Source of the DNA: an uncultured Candidatus Saccharibacteria bacterium
Lineage (GTDB): Bacteria; Patescibacteriota; Saccharimonadia; Saccharimonadales; Saccharimonadaceae
Direction of reading: 5' to 3'
Length of the DNA stretch: 22,101 bases
NCBI GenBank assembly: GCA_947427985.1
Contig: CANEKB010000006.1
Span: 1-22,101, forward strand
This document shows positions 14,066 through 21,271 of this stretch, piece by piece. A program made the translations under genes and the position numbers. Numbering within the stretch: the stretch's first letter is position 1; every line of letters begins with the position of its first letter. The notes beneath the pieces are model-generated. The model saw nothing but the letters and a program-made list of their open reading frames with translations. It had not been told where the DNA came from and searched no databases.

Positions 14066-15616
14066 TTATAGCGCTAAACCGCAGAGTTGCTGGCAATGCT
14101 CCTGAATATTCTGTAAATGCCCTTCCTCTGTACTACTATAATACATCAAACCATCATCTCCTGTCAAGAAAAACATAAACTCAGTCGCCGACTCATCAGG
14201 GGTAGCCGCGGCGTTTAGAGCTTCAATACCAGGGTTAGAAATTGGCCCAAAAGGTAAGCCGATCATACCTGGCTTGCGCGTATTATAGGGTGAATCGAAA
14301 TTAATTTTCTCTTCTTCGCTCATGCCAGAGAGACGATCGGGGTCGACCAAATCGATAGCGTAAATCGTCGTTACGTCACTACCGAGCGTCCATCCTTGTT
14401 CAAGCCGATTATAGAAGATCTGAGCGACTTTTGCCATGTCGGTAGCGTTATTGGCTTCCTTCTGAACAATGGAAGCTAGAGTAATCCCCTGATACAGGTT
14501 TAGGCCGTGAGCTTCGAACTTAGCTTTTAGATCATTCGCTTCTAAAGCCTTTGCCATCTCGCGGAAGGTAGTCTCAAGAATCGTCTCAACGGTATCATCG
14601 CGATAAAACTCGTAAGTTTCGCCGTAGATGTATCCTTCATAAGAAGTCGCTTCCTCTGGACGGCCCTCAAAAATCCAAGTATAGCTTGCATCGTCATATT
14701 TTGCACTGAAGCCAGTCTCAACCTCTTCCTCAGTATAACCTAAATCCATCAGCCGCTTTTTAATATCGAAGATATTCTCGCCCGGGAAAATGGTTAAACT
14801 AAAGACATTTTCGCTACCACCTTTCAAAAGCAGATCAGTAATTTCGTTAAGCGACATAGCTTGATTTAGCTGGTATTCGCCAGCTTTGAGGGACTTACCG
14901 TTCGAATTAAGGCGAAAATAAATCTGAAATACTAATGAATCCCGGATAAGTCCAGCTTCTTTTAGCCCATCGGCAATTTCACTCACGCCCATACCGCTTT
15001 CAACCGAGAAGAGCATGTCATCACAAGCATCAGCATCAACTGTTTCACAGTCAACATCGGCCACCGGACGCAGATTATAGCGATAATAGCCATAGCCTGC
15101 AGCTGCGCCAATCCCCAAGATAGCCAACACGACGAATATCGCCGCCATCGAGCGACGTGGCTTGGTGGCTTTGACAGACTTGTGTCGAGCCGAGGTGGCT
15201 CGCGAAGTAGTTTTGCCAGTCTTTTCTTCTAAAAAGTCTTGCAGGATAATCGTAGCCGCCTCAGAGTCGATATCGCCTTTTTTGTAGCCCTTTTTACGAC
15301 TTTTGAGTCGTTTTTCAGCCTCAACTGAGGTCAAACTTTCGTCCTGGAAACAGATTTTTGCGCTAGGAATCGCCCGCTTGAGATCCTTCGCAAACTCGCG
15401 GACATAGCGACTCTGTTCGGTCTCTTCGCCTTGAGAATTACGAGGCAACCCTAAGACAAAGCTATTGATATCCCAAGCCCTAGCAAGCGAGGCAATTTTC
15501 TCAAACTCGGTACCATCAACTTCGACCGCACTATATGGAATTGCAATGCGAACTTTTGAATCAGCCTTAGCGACACCAATTCGTTTTGTGCCAACATCTA
15601 ATGCGATTAGCTTCAT
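14066..15616 (-). CDS. mltG: RuvX/YqgF nuclease - MltG transglycosylase fusion
   Basis: This one 516-residue frame joins two proteins that are normally separate. Residues 1-131 are a whole RuvX/YqgF (RNase H fold, Holliday-junction resolvase-like) domain: IALDVGTKRIGVA with Asp7, FVLGLPRN, QDESLTS (91-97) and DIDSEAATIILQDFL with Asp117. A basic linker leads to one membrane helix (about 157-178), then an MltG/YceG endolytic transglycosylase facing outward. This has LysM-like segments (about 205-270), ASIVQKE with the likely catalytic Glu387, and FGPISNPG. The topology fits: a cytoplasmic nuclease, a membrane helix and a wall enzyme. The ATG overlaps the stop of the upstream gene (TAATG), so the two are translationally coupled. 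Confidence 0.93.
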   Translation of the reverse strand: MKLIALDVGTKRIGVAKADSKVRIAIPYSAVEVDGTEFEKIASLARAWDINSFVLGLPRNSQGEETEQSRYVREFAKDLKRAIPSAKICFQDESLTSVEAEKRLKSRKKGYKKGDIDSEAATIILQDFLEEKTGKTTSRATSARHKSVKATKPRRSMAAIFVVLAILGIGAAAGYGYYRYNLRPVADVDCETVDADACDDMLFSVESGMGVSEIADGLKEAGLIRDSLVFQIYFRLNSNGKSLKAGEYQLNQAMSLNEITDLLLKGGSENVFSLTIFPGENIFDIKKRLMDLGYTEEEVETGFSAKYDDASYTWIFEGRPEEATSYEGYIYGETYEFYRDDTVETILETTFREMAKALEANDLKAKFEAHGLNLYQGITLASIVQKEANNATDMAKVAQIFYNRLEQGWTLGSDVTTIYAIDLVDPDRLSGMSEEEKINFDSPYNTRKPGMIGLPFGPISNPGIEALNAAATPDESATEFMFFLTGDDGLMYYSSTEEGHLQNIQEHCQQLCGLAL

Positions 15617-17361
15617 TAACGATCCTCCACCTTAAGATCGATGGTAACTTTATTAGGATCGGTCGGCACAGACCAGACCCAGAAATACGAGGTTCGAACT
15701 TCAACTGAGCTGACACCGTTAATCGACTGGAGCAATGAACGAACTTCACCAGTTTTACGACCCTGAACTCGCTCACGAATACTCTCCTCGGTCACAGTTG
15801 GACCAGTTTCGATGGTAGTTTTGAGTCGAGCGGCATCCTCTATGCTCGTAAAGCGCTCAAAATATGGGTCTCCGAAGGAGTAAATTTTTTGATCATTAGC
15901 CAAATTAGTTTTTAACTTGATGTATTCTTCAATTTTTGAGCGGTCAATTGTATAGACCGAATAAATTGCCGTCATCTTGAGGTTTGGCGTAGTGTTCTCA
16001 CCGACTTCGTCGCCGATGGCCGGAGTAGCAGTTACGTCGCCCGCCTCAGCCTCAAAGCTATCTTTGATCGGAATTAGATTATTTTTTAAATCTTCAAGTA
16101 GCGACTTGCGGCCTTCTTCCCGATTTTTTTCAAGTTGTTCCGCCTTAACTTTGTCAACATCATCTTGGCTAACTACTTTAACCATATCGGTTGTACCGCC
16201 AGTAATATCCGTACTATTAGTCACGGTCGCCGTCTCAAAAGGTACCCAGGTAGTTGTTCCGGTAATATTATATTCTTCGCCCGATTCAACAGCCTCGATT
16301 TGAATGGTGGCCGCCATATTACAGAAACCATTAACTTTATTAATTAGACCATTCGTGCAAGAAACAGGCAGTTCACCATTCCAACTCATCTTAGCAGCAT
16401 TGGTTGAGCGATAGCGTGCGCCATTAGCAGTCTGAAAAATCGTTCCAACCGGCATATCGATCTCAAATCCATCAGCATAGGTTGCGTTGCTAACGCTAAA
16501 ACTCAACGACACGGCCAGGGTGCCACTTGCTTTATTACCATGATCTTCTTCGCCAGTAGCCGTAAAGTCAGTCGTGTAATGTTCTTCCAGACTTTGTTTT
16601 TCGGCAAAAAGTATACCTTCTTCCAAATTCTCAGCCGCTGGATCGGTCGTGAACTTTATGCTTTCAGAGAAATTACTAGCAGTGCTGCTAATCGCAACTG
16701 TAATTGTAACTGCTGGAGCAAAAACAAAAGCCCAAACCAGCACAACTATCGCCGCTACGGCCGTCACAACTCCGATAACGATCCATTTGCGATACTTATC
16801 AAGCGAAGGAACCTTCGGCGATTTTTTATTATTATCTTTTTTGTTTTTCTCGGAAGTCTTTTTGCCGTTTTTTGACCCCTCAGAGTCATTCTCGAGGCTC
16901 TCCTCAGTTAAGTCGAGCGTGTTGGTGTTTTTCGCGGAAGCCGCCTCAGAATCAATATTGGCGCCCTTGGAAGCGTTTTTGGAAGGATTTTTAAGCTTTT
17001 TCGAATCAGAGTCTTTTTCATCTAAGAAATCTCCGTTTTCGTCGATTACTTCGGCGTCTATTTCGGAAGCTTTGACTGACTCTGGCGTAGGAACAACCGG
17101 ACGAGACTGTAGGGTCTTCGCGACTGGGATTTTGGCTGCCATTGCCATTTTAATAATGGCTGGATCAGCCGTAACGATTACGGCAACTTTTTCACACTCT
17201 TTAGCTACTCGCGCAACCAGTTTCATGTTGACAGCACTGCGTAGCATAGTGGCTTTTTTAGGCGGCACAAGGGCCACAAGTTTTTGTTCGGCCTGCTGGA
17301 GCTTGGTCAGGATATCAGTGATATCATCCTCTGGCTCCAAATAAATCACTTCCTTATTCAT
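15616..17361 (-). CDS. Membrane-anchored hypothetical protein, CPR type
   Basis: The 581-residue protein has an N-terminal cytoplasmic domain of about 80 residues (MNKEVIYLEPEDDITDIL, then KLVALVPPKKATMLRS and VIVTADPAIIKMA), then a long, highly charged low-complexity linker of Lys, Glu, Asp and Ser. One transmembrane helix (WIVIGVVTAVAAIVVLVWAF) leads to an extracellular beta-rich part with an acidic helix (VDKVKAEQLEKNREEGRKS) near its middle. Similar proteins in related genomes are sometimes labelled baseplate J-like; I regard that label as weak. I chose the ATG at 17361 because an extended -10 box ends 8 bases upstream; a longer frame to 17406 would start before the promoter. It is coupled by a 1-base overlap to the RuvX-MltG gene, suggesting a role at the envelope. 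Confidence 0.75.
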   Translation of the reverse strand: MNKEVIYLEPEDDITDILTKLQQAEQKLVALVPPKKATMLRSAVNMKLVARVAKECEKVAVIVTADPAIIKMAMAAKIPVAKTLQSRPVVPTPESVKASEIDAEVIDENGDFLDEKDSDSKKLKNPSKNASKGANIDSEAASAKNTNTLDLTEESLENDSEGSKNGKKTSEKNKKDNNKKSPKVPSLDKYRKWIVIGVVTAVAAIVVLVWAFVFAPAVTITVAISSTASNFSESIKFTTDPAAENLEEGILFAEKQSLEEHYTTDFTATGEEDHGNKASGTLAVSLSFSVSNATYADGFEIDMPVGTIFQTANGARYRSTNAAKMSWNGELPVSCTNGLINKVNGFCNMAATIQIEAVESGEEYNITGTTTWVPFETATVTNSTDITGGTTDMVKVVSQDDVDKVKAEQLEKNREEGRKSLLEDLKNNLIPIKDSFEAEAGDVTATPAIGDEVGENTTPNLKMTAIYSVYTIDRSKIEEYIKLKTNLANDQKIYSFGDPYFERFTSIEDAARLKTTIETGPTVTEESIRERVQGRKTGEVRSLLQSINGVSSVEVRTSYFWVWSVPTDPNKVTIDLKVEDR

Positions 17362-17369
17362 ATACATTA

Positions 17370-17378
17370 AATATAGCA
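17370..17378 (-). promoter_or_regulatory. Extended -10 promoter of the membrane-anchored hypothetical operon
   Basis: TGC-TATATT on the minus strand ends 8 bases before the chosen ATG. It lies inside the longer open frame, which is why the longer start is rejected. Confidence 0.6.
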
Positions 17379-17455
17379 TACTTTTTTCGCTTGTGCTATT
17401 TTTCATACTACCGCGCGGAGATCACTCTTCAGGTAAAAATTACAACATTACGAAT

Positions 17456-17483
17456 TTGTAGTTTTTCTTGCTTGTGCTAAAAT
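17456..17483 (+). promoter_or_regulatory. Promoter of the histidine kinase operon (leaderless)
   Basis: TTGTAG, a 16-bp spacer and TGC-TAAAAT form the promoter, and the ATG follows 7 bases after the -10. It is divergent from the neighbouring promoter within about 80 bp. Confidence 0.6.
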
Positions 17484-17490
17484 AGGGTAA

Positions 17491-18945
17491 ATGGGTTTAT
17501 TTGGAAAGAAACGGGCCAAAAAAGGCTCAATAGATGCTGGGAGCTCGGCCGCTTTAGCGCAACGCTCACTGGATTTTATTGCAGAAGGCGTGCTGCTGGT
17601 AGATGAGCGCGGAATGATTCGGTTTGCGAATCCAGCTGCGGCAGCCATGACTGGTTATGGAGCTCCTGAAAATATCACTGGGCTAGACTACCAGTTGGTG
17701 ATCCGCCTTGAGACTGCCGAGGAGGTTCCCGTTGAGATTACCCAAAGTCAGCTTTATACCGCTCTCTCGACAAATCAGGCCATGACTACACGCCAATACC
17801 TTTTGGTTTCGGCGCAAAGTGAACACCAAATTTCGGTTTCGCTGAGTTGTATTCCAACCGGCGATATTCATAGTGACCGGATTATTACTTTTCGTGACAT
17901 TACTCGCGAGCTTGCCGAAGAGAAAGAGCAAGCAGAATTCATCTCGACAGCTAGCCATGAAATGCGCACGCCAGTTGCTTCGATTGAAGGTTATCTTGGA
18001 CTTGCATTAAATCCGCAGACCGCAACGATTGACGCTCGTGCTCGACAATATCTCGAATCCGCCCATGCTGCCAGCCAGCACTTAGGGCATTTGTTTAAGG
18101 ACCTGCTTGATGTGACCCGACTTGACGATAGCCGTGAGCGAATTAACTTAGTTCCAGTCGATGCGGTAGCGGCCGTACAGTACATCGCAAATGAGCGCAT
18201 GAAGGGGATGGAGGAGAAACACCTAAAATGTAGTTTTGGTGGTGCAGCGCCAGCGCTAGACAAAAAACGCATTAGCCAAAAAGTTTTCATGGCGGTAGAT
18301 TACGATTTTTTGCACGAAATTGTTGATAATTTGGTTGAGAATGCAATAAAATACACTCCTGACGGCGGCGAAGTACGTGTGAATGTGCAGGGTGACGGCG
18401 ATAAGGTACTTATTAGCGTAAAAGACACCGGTATTGGCATCGCGCCAGAGGACTTGGGCCACGTTTTTCAAAAGTTCTATCGAGTCGATAATTCACAAAC
18501 ACGACAAATTGGCGGCACTGGGCTTGGACTTTATTTAGTGAAGCAGCGTGTTGAAGCGCTAGGCGGGCGAGTTTGGGTCGAAAGTCAGTTCGGCAAAGGC
18601 TCAACTTTTTATGTTTCTTTACCGAGGATCTCGGAATCTGAATACGAAAAAATGCGAATTGCACAGGCTAATGCCCAGATGGTGCACACTTTCTCTGCTC
18701 CAGAAAGTTCTCAAAATGTAGTACAAAACGTTGGAACCCCAGCAGCTGCCACTGGAGTGAATACGACGACACCACAAGTGTCAGTATCGTCGACGGTGGC
18801 ACCAGTCGCAAACACGACGACGACCGATGAAGCTGCAGCTCTGGCCACAATTCGCGCTGCCTCTGCCCCAAAAGTCAACATTGCAACCGGATCAACCAGC
18901 GTACAGGTACGCACAAATAACCAGGCAAATTTAACCAATCAATAA
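17491..18945 (+). CDS. Cytoplasmic PAS-domain sensor histidine kinase
   Basis: The 484-residue kinase has no membrane segment. A PAS domain (about 22-140, FIAEGVLLVDERGMIRFANP) is followed by HisKA with the phospho-accepting His156 in TASHEMRTPVASIEGYLG. The HATPase domain carries the N box DNLVENAIKYTPDGG, G1 KDTGIGI, F box FQKFYR and G2 GGTGLGLYLV, all intact. The C-terminal 90 or so residues are a low-complexity Thr/Ala/Val-rich tail not needed for catalysis. The response regulator follows after 10 bases, so the two form a cognate two-component system. The PAS signal is unknown. The gene is probably leaderless. Confidence 0.95.
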   Translation: MGLFGKKRAKKGSIDAGSSAALAQRSLDFIAEGVLLVDERGMIRFANPAAAAMTGYGAPENITGLDYQLVIRLETAEEVPVEITQSQLYTALSTNQAMTTRQYLLVSAQSEHQISVSLSCIPTGDIHSDRIITFRDITRELAEEKEQAEFISTASHEMRTPVASIEGYLGLALNPQTATIDARARQYLESAHAASQHLGHLFKDLLDVTRLDDSRERINLVPVDAVAAVQYIANERMKGMEEKHLKCSFGGAAPALDKKRISQKVFMAVDYDFLHEIVDNLVENAIKYTPDGGEVRVNVQGDGDKVLISVKDTGIGIAPEDLGHVFQKFYRVDNSQTRQIGGTGLGLYLVKQRVEALGGRVWVESQFGKGSTFYVSLPRISESEYEKMRIAQANAQMVHTFSAPESSQNVVQNVGTPAAATGVNTTTPQVSVSSTVAPVANTTTTDEAAALATIRAASAPKVNIATGSTSVQVRTNNQANLTNQ

Positions 18946-18955
18946 AGGAGACGAT

Positions 18956-19789
18956 ATGAGTAAAGTAATGCTAGTCGAAGACGATGATAGCTTACGCGAA
19001 ATTTACAGCATTCGATTGACAGCGGAAGGCTACACTATTGTCTCCGCCAAAGACGGCGAGGAGGCGCTCGCCGTGGCTGTACGGGAGCGGCCAGACTTGA
19101 TCGTTTCCGATGTTATGATGCCAAAGATCTCAGGTTTTGACATGCTCGACATTCTTCGGTCGACACCAGAGACAAAAGACATAAAAGTCATCATGATGAC
19201 CGCGCTTTCATCAGATGATCAACGCGTGCGAGGGGGACGCCTCGGAGCTGACCGTTATCTCGTAAAATCTCAGGTCGGAATCGAGGATGTTGTTAATGCG
19301 GTACATGACGTGCTGGGCGACCGTGCAGCAGATGGTGTCATTTCGACTAGCACTCCCCAAAACGATCCAGCCGTGCCAGCGTTTAATGTTGCCGCCTTTA
19401 ACATACCGGCCCCAGCCACAACTCCTCAACCGCCGATGCAGAATGCTGGAATGTCCGCGCCAGTGGCTCAGACCGTTGTAGCACAACCCCAATCAGCTCC
19501 GATGGCAGCGCCAATGCAAGCTTCGGCTCCGGTACAAAATACGGTTCCGGCGACATCGGTGGCCCCAGCTCAGCCGACAGTTGCTCAACCGGTTATGCCG
19601 GTTCAACCCATACAGCCAATGCAACCAGCTCCCCAGCCAGCGCAGACTACACAGCTGGCACAGAACCCCGTACAGGCTGACCCTAGCGCTTACCATATTC
19701 CGCCTCAGCAGGCACCGACCCAACCTACTCCGGCAGCCCCTACCAGTAGCCAGTCTTTTGCAATCCCGGGAGCACCACAGGCGCGATAA
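18956..19789 (+). CDS. Response regulator with receiver domain and long Pro/Gln-rich tail
   Basis: The 277 residues begin with a complete receiver domain (1-120): acidic pocket VEDDD, phospho-acceptor Asp52 in LIVSDVMMP, switch Thr82 and Lys104 in YLVKS. There is no DNA-binding or enzymatic output domain. Instead about 150 residues of Pro, Gln, Ala and Met-rich sequence follow (for example QPVMPVQPIQPMQPAPQP). Output may be by protein-protein contact through the tail. A strong Shine-Dalgarno (AAAGGAGA) lies 7 bases before the ATG, in contrast to the leaderless kinase gene upstream. The gene forms an operon with the kinase and the pseudouridine synthase. Confidence 0.93.
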   Translation: MSKVMLVEDDDSLREIYSIRLTAEGYTIVSAKDGEEALAVAVRERPDLIVSDVMMPKISGFDMLDILRSTPETKDIKVIMMTALSSDDQRVRGGRLGADRYLVKSQVGIEDVVNAVHDVLGDRAADGVISTSTPQNDPAVPAFNVAAFNIPAPATTPQPPMQNAGMSAPVAQTVVAQPQSAPMAAPMQASAPVQNTVPATSVAPAQPTVAQPVMPVQPIQPMQPAPQPAQTTQLAQNPVQADPSAYHIPPQQAPTQPTPAAPTSSQSFAIPGAPQAR

Positions 19790-19792
19790 GCT

Positions 19793-20476
19793 ATGGATGG
19801 ACCAGTTCGCTTAAACAAGTTTTTGGCCGAGCGCCTCGGTCTTTCGCGGCGGCAAGCTGACGATGCGATTGCTGCTGGCAGAGTATTAGTAAACGAAAAA
19901 ACAGCGGTTTTGGGTGCACGTATTGACAAAAACGATAAAGTGTGCTACAATGGTAAGATAGTGCCTATCTCGGTAGGCTATGTTTATCTTGGGCTCAACA
20001 AGCCGGTCGGTTATGTCTGTTCGCGCCGGCGACAAGGAGAGTTTCCGACGATTTACGAAATATTGCCTAAAAAATACCAAGATCTCAAAACAGTGGGACG
20101 GTTAGACAAAGACTCTTCGGGGTTAATCCTGTTAACGAACGACGGTGATTTCGCTTTTCGAATGACACACCCAGGATTCGCAAAGACCAAGGTTTATGAG
20201 GTGAAGTTGGACCACGCGCTTGAGCCACTACACCAGCAGATGATTGCCGATTTTGGGGTGAACCTGCCTGACGGCGTGTCAAAACTCGGCCTTGAACGGC
20301 TAAATGATGATCGCAAACATTGGCGCATCGTTATGAGCGAAGGGCGCAACCGCCAGATTCGTCGCACTTTTGGTGCGCTAGGTTATACCGTAGTAAAGTT
20401 ACACCGGACAGATTTTGGGCCATATCGGCTCAATGATCTCCCAGCAGGTGAATTTATTGAAGTAGAGAAAGTCTAG
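19793..20476 (+). CDS. RsuA/RluB-family rRNA pseudouridine synthase
   Basis: The 227-residue enzyme converts uridine to pseudouridine in rRNA. An N-terminal S4 RNA-binding domain (about 4-50, VRLNKFLAERLGLSRRQADD) is followed by the catalytic domain with nucleophile Asp105 in VGRLDKDSSGL. Further family motifs are LLTNDGDFAFRMTHP, KTKVYEVKL and EGRNRQIRRTF. The short N-terminus and S4 domain favour RluB or RsuA over RluE, but the exact target base cannot be told. The start lies 3 bases after the response regulator stop, with no good Shine-Dalgarno, so translation is probably coupled. Cassette C1 begins only about 6 bases beyond its stop. Confidence 0.94.
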   Translation: MDGPVRLNKFLAERLGLSRRQADDAIAAGRVLVNEKTAVLGARIDKNDKVCYNGKIVPISVGYVYLGLNKPVGYVCSRRRQGEFPTIYEILPKKYQDLKTVGRLDKDSSGLILLTNDGDFAFRMTHPGFAKTKVYEVKLDHALEPLHQQMIADFGVNLPDGVSKLGLERLNDDRKHWRIVMSEGRNRQIRRTFGALGYTVVKLHRTDFGPYRLNDLPAGEFIEVEKV

Positions 20477-20481
20477 CTTAA

Positions 20482-20723
20482 CCTTCTTCATCCTCCACTT
20501 GATATTACTCTATGGTTAGACAACGGAGGGAGAGTGGCCAGAAGCGATTTTTATCAGTTTGTGATGCTATTATGTTAAACGTCTCAAAATCGAATCTATA
20601 TACATATCCCGTCGCATCAATACCTCTAGTGTATAAGAAGTTCATATACCCAGGCACATTAAGCGTTCCGCCATCATTCATCTCTCGTATCTGAACACCA
20701 ACGTGTCCGCTGCGGACGAAGAA
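20482..20723 (-). other. Silent FISUMP C-terminal cassette C1
   Basis: From V-R-S-G (minus strand, starting at 20717) the frame is open for 70 residues to TAA at 20505-20507. It reads HVGVQIREMNDGGTLNVPG and so on, and ends P-L-S-L-R-C-L-T-I-E. The 5' block is TTCTTCGTCCGCAGCGGA (20706-20723) and the 3' block is 20482-20531. The frame stays open upstream to about 20819 but passes through the hairpin zone and loses all similarity to the domain. There is no promoter or ribosome-binding site for it. Confidence 0.8.
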
Positions 20724-20744
20724 AAGTATATTTTCACAAACTAT

Positions 20745-20770
20745 GCTCCTATTTTTTGAAAACTGGGAGC
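20745..20770. terminator. Hairpin 1 between cassettes C1 and C2
   Basis: GCTCCTA pairs with TGGGAGC around an A/T loop. It is a direct repeat of the hairpin at 20812-20837, with a compensatory change at stem positions 5 and 22 (C-G becomes T-A). Confidence 0.6.
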
Positions 20771-20811
20771 TAGATTTTAGTTTATTATCTCTGTTACAGT
20801 GTCTTGATGGT

Positions 20812-20837
20812 GCTCTCATTTTTTGAAAATTGAGAGC
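20812..20837. terminator. Hairpin 2 between cassettes C1 and C2
   Basis: GCTCTCA pairs with TGAGAGC around the same loop (TTTTTTGAAAA). It is homologous to hairpin 1 with pairing conserved. It ends 3 bases before the 5' block of cassette C2. Confidence 0.6.
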
Positions 20838-20839
20838 AG

Positions 20840-21069
20840 TTCTTCGTCCGCAGCGGAAATTTAACTAATTATGGCAGTATTAGTAATGCGGCTTATGTAA
20901 ATTATAGCTGGTCTATCAGTACGAATACAAATAATTCCTTTGCTAATTATATAGACATTTATTCCGTCATTACGTTCCCGTCCGATTACAATCCATACGG
21001 GCAACGTTCATGGGCTCGTTCCCTCCGTTGTCTAGCCATAGAGTAATATCAAGTGGAGGATGAAAAAGG
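20840..21069 (+). other. Silent FISUMP C-terminal cassette C2
   Basis: From V-R-S-G at 20846 the frame is open for 66 residues to TAA at 21044-21046. It reads NLTNYGSISNAAYVNYSW and so on, and ends R-S-L-R-C-L-A-I-E. The interior is rich in Asn, Ser and Tyr. The 5' block is 20840-20857. The 3' block at 21019-21069 is almost identical to that of C1, including the following GGTTAA. There is no start codon upstream within the domain. Confidence 0.8.
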
Positions 21070-21131
21070 TTAAAAGGAAGAGATTGCATCAATAAATCTA
21101 CAGAATGGGATCAACCTTACTACATCCAAAG

Positions 21132-21240
21132 TGGGGCGCCAAGCGCCGTGTCACCAACTTGAGTATTACAATAAGCAGTAAAGGTACTTAGCTATGAAGC
21201 TAAACTTTACCCTAGTGACAACACGGCGTTTGGCGCCCCA
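21132..21240. repeat. GC-rich 20-bp inverted repeat enclosing a hairpin
   Basis: The arms 21132-21151 and 21221-21240 (TGGGGCGCCAAGCGCCGTGT and its complement) match with a single mismatch that would be a G-U pair in RNA. Inside, GTAAAG 21178-21183 pairs with CTTTAC 21205-21210, and TTAGC 21188-21192 pairs with GCTAA 21199-21203. It lies 31 bases beyond the stop of the FISUMP gene. It may be that gene's terminator, a structured RNA or a small mobile element. Confidence 0.65.
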
Positions 21241-21271
21241 GAATTAAAGTGCTAAGTTATAGTGACTAAAA

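Noticed and set aside
15616..17406. Longer start (17406) for the membrane-anchored hypothetical
   Set aside because: The extra 15 codons contain the probable promoter of the gene and show no ribosome-binding site.
6045..21069. Diversity-generating retroelement (variable repeats in a C-type-lectin-like domain)
   Set aside because: No reverse transcriptase is in the window, and the cassettes differ at all kinds of positions and in length, not only at adenines of a shared template.
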